Positions 62,922 to 64,000 of a stretch of DNA of 64,000 nucleotides are shown here, piece after piece. Position 1 is the stretch's first letter. Each line of letters starts with the position of its first letter. The DNA comes from Oxalobacteraceae bacterium OTU3CAMAD1. GTDB lineage: Bacteria > Pseudomonadota > Gammaproteobacteria > Burkholderiales > Burkholderiaceae_D. Made by a program: the position numbers and the translations under genes. The notes under the pieces were generated by a model, which saw only the letters and a list, made by a program, of their open reading frames with translations, ran no database searches and was not told where the DNA came from. Location: contig CP099650.1 in assembly GCA_024123915.1 (NCBI GenBank), forward strand, positions 5,208,001 to 5,272,000, written 5' to 3'.

Positions 62922-64000
62922 ATGAGCATGGATGAGCATGAATTGCGGTCGCGCATGGCGATCGACGCGGCCGGCATGGCCATCTGGGACGCCACCGTCG
63001 TTAATGGGCGGGCCGTCGAAGGCACCATTTTGTGGTCGGCGCGCGGCGCCGCCATGATCGGCCTGCCCGGGCAAGAGACCCAACAGCCGTTCCGGCGGTT
63101 CCTGGCGATGGTGCACGAGGACGACCGCGAGGCGTTGCTCGAGACCATGCAAAGCACGATCGACGCGCGCGGCGAGTACCAGGTCGGCTACCGCCTGCAC
63201 TCGGCCGATGGCGCGCTGCGCTGGCTGCGCGCCCAGGCAAAGATATTATGCGATGACCAGGGCACGCCGGTGCGCACGCTTGGCCTGATCTGGGACGTGA
63301 GCGCCATGGTCGAGCAACAACGCGTCGCCCAGGAGCGCGAACGCATGGCCGAGGTGACCCTCGATTGCATCGGCGACGGCGTCATCACCACCGATCAATA
63401 CGGCACCACCCGCTATCTCAATGGCGCGGCCGAGCGGCTGACCGGCTGGACGCGCGCGCGCGCCGCCGGCCGCGACATCAGCGAGGTGCTGCCGCTCATC
63501 GACGAGGTCGGCGGCCGGCCCATCGAGCACGCCGTCTACAAATGCCTGCTCAAACGCGAGGCCATCGGCCTGTCGGCGCACGCGATGATGGTCACGCGCG
63601 ACGGCCGCCGCATCGCCGTCGAGGACACGGCCGCGCCGATCCGCCAGACCAACGGCAACATGCTGGGGGCGGTGCTGGTGTTCCGCGACGTCACCCACCA
63701 GCGCGCCCTGTCGAGCCAGCTGTCCTGGCACGCCAGCCACGACGTGCTGACCGGCCTGTGCAACCGTCGCGAGTTCGAGCGGCACATCGCCCACGCGCTG
63801 CATGTGTCCAAACATGACGACCACACGCACGCGCTGCTGTATATCGACCTCGACCGGTTCAAGCTGGTCAACGACACGGCCGGCCACGCCGCCGGTGACG
63901 CGCTGCTGCAAATCCTGGCCAACCTGCTGCAGGAGAAAATGCGCGACAGCGACGTGCTGGCGCGCCTCGGCGGCGACGAGCTCGGCGTACTGCTCGGCTA
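62922..64000 (+). CDS. PAS-PAS-GGDEF protein (partial, right edge)
   Basis: The open frame begins at ATG 62922 (or ATG 62928; both sit in a short GATGAGCATG duplication) and runs off the window after 359 codons. Two PAS domains (about 8-130 and 140-260, 'EVTLDCIGDGVITTD' opening the second) lead to a GGDEF domain ('DVLTGLCNRREFE', 'LLYIDLDRFKLVND'). The signature reads GGDEL rather than GGDEF. It should make cyclic di-GMP from GTP if active; an EAL domain may follow outside the window. Divergent from the double-kinase gene, with 208 bp between them. Confidence 0.85.
   Translation, partial: MSMDEHELRSRMAIDAAGMAIWDATVVNGRAVEGTILWSARGAAMIGLPGQETQQPFRRFLAMVHEDDREALLETMQSTIDARGEYQVGYRLHSADGALRWLRAQAKILCDDQGTPVRTLGLIWDVSAMVEQQRVAQERERMAEVTLDCIGDGVITTDQYGTTRYLNGAAERLTGWTRARAAGRDISEVLPLIDEVGGRPIEHAVYKCLLKREAIGLSAHAMMVTRDGRRIAVEDTAAPIRQTNGNMLGAVLVFRDVTHQRALSSQLSWHASHDVLTGLCNRREFERHIAHALHVSKHDDHTHALLYIDLDRFKLVNDTAGHAAGDALLQILANLLQEKMRDSDVLARLGGDELGVLLG

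Overview
The window is about 64 kb of GC-rich, densely coded bacterial DNA. The gene content (cyanophycin synthetases and cyanophycinase, large CheB/CheR hybrid kinases, TonB receptors, KGG-type stress proteins, YfiR) and codon use point to a betaproteobacterium of the Oxalobacteraceae (Massilia/Duganella-like). That placement is inference; there is no rRNA or taxonomic marker here. I found no tRNA, rRNA, CRISPR array, transposase or phage gene.

Region 1 (1-25.6 kb) is a catabolic locus. Minus-strand units are: TonB receptor plus two SnoaL-like exported proteins; SMP-30-type lactonase plus malic enzyme; one exported hypothetical; a seven-gene operon (FAD oxidoreductase, SDR, HisD-like dehydrogenase, SDR, FAH hydrolase, NAD-epimerase, alpha/beta hydrolase); and FAD monooxygenase, VOC dioxygenase and Rieske ferredoxin. 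Plus-strand units are an MFS transporter and SDR/PepSY/TonB. The set fits outer- and inner-membrane uptake, ring hydroxylation, extradiol cleavage, hydrolysis of the cleaved product and entry to central metabolism; the substrate is unknown. Seven promoters across the region share one architecture: a 15-nt dyad CGATG-N5-CATCG, an embedded ATC-N9-GAT/CAT (T-N11-A, LysR type) box, then a -35-like element and a -10 hexamer at fixed spacing. One of the two paralogous LysR regulators at 7.7-9.6 kb is the probable controller.

Region 2 (25.6-34.2 kb) holds a rhodanese, small stress proteins, a GH2 glycosidase, a glycosyltransferase fused to a UDP-galactopyranose-mutase-like flavoprotein, and a haem-oxygenase-like iron protein. 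Between the last two lies an imperfect 41-bp tandem array bracketed by copies of a dispersed extragenic hairpin element.

Region 3 (34.2-48.3 kb) is sensory: a stand-alone CheB, a giant CheB-CheR-PAS-kinase-receiver, a PAS hybrid kinase, and a YfiR/CHASE8-type hybrid kinase pair. Within it are cyanophycinase and a cyanophycin synthetase with an apparent one-base frameshift.

Region 4 (48.3-58.3 kb) carries a ribbon-helix-helix/SPFH pair, a GH29 fucosidase and a stress set (KGG protein, Mn catalase, ZIP transporter, YciF-like protein). It ends with an operon of a small DNA-binding-like protein, an NPPY methyltransferase and a second CphA-like protein whose ATP-grasp half is degenerate. Region 5 (58.4-64 kb) holds a double-kinase hybrid sensor and a truncated PAS-GGDEF protein.
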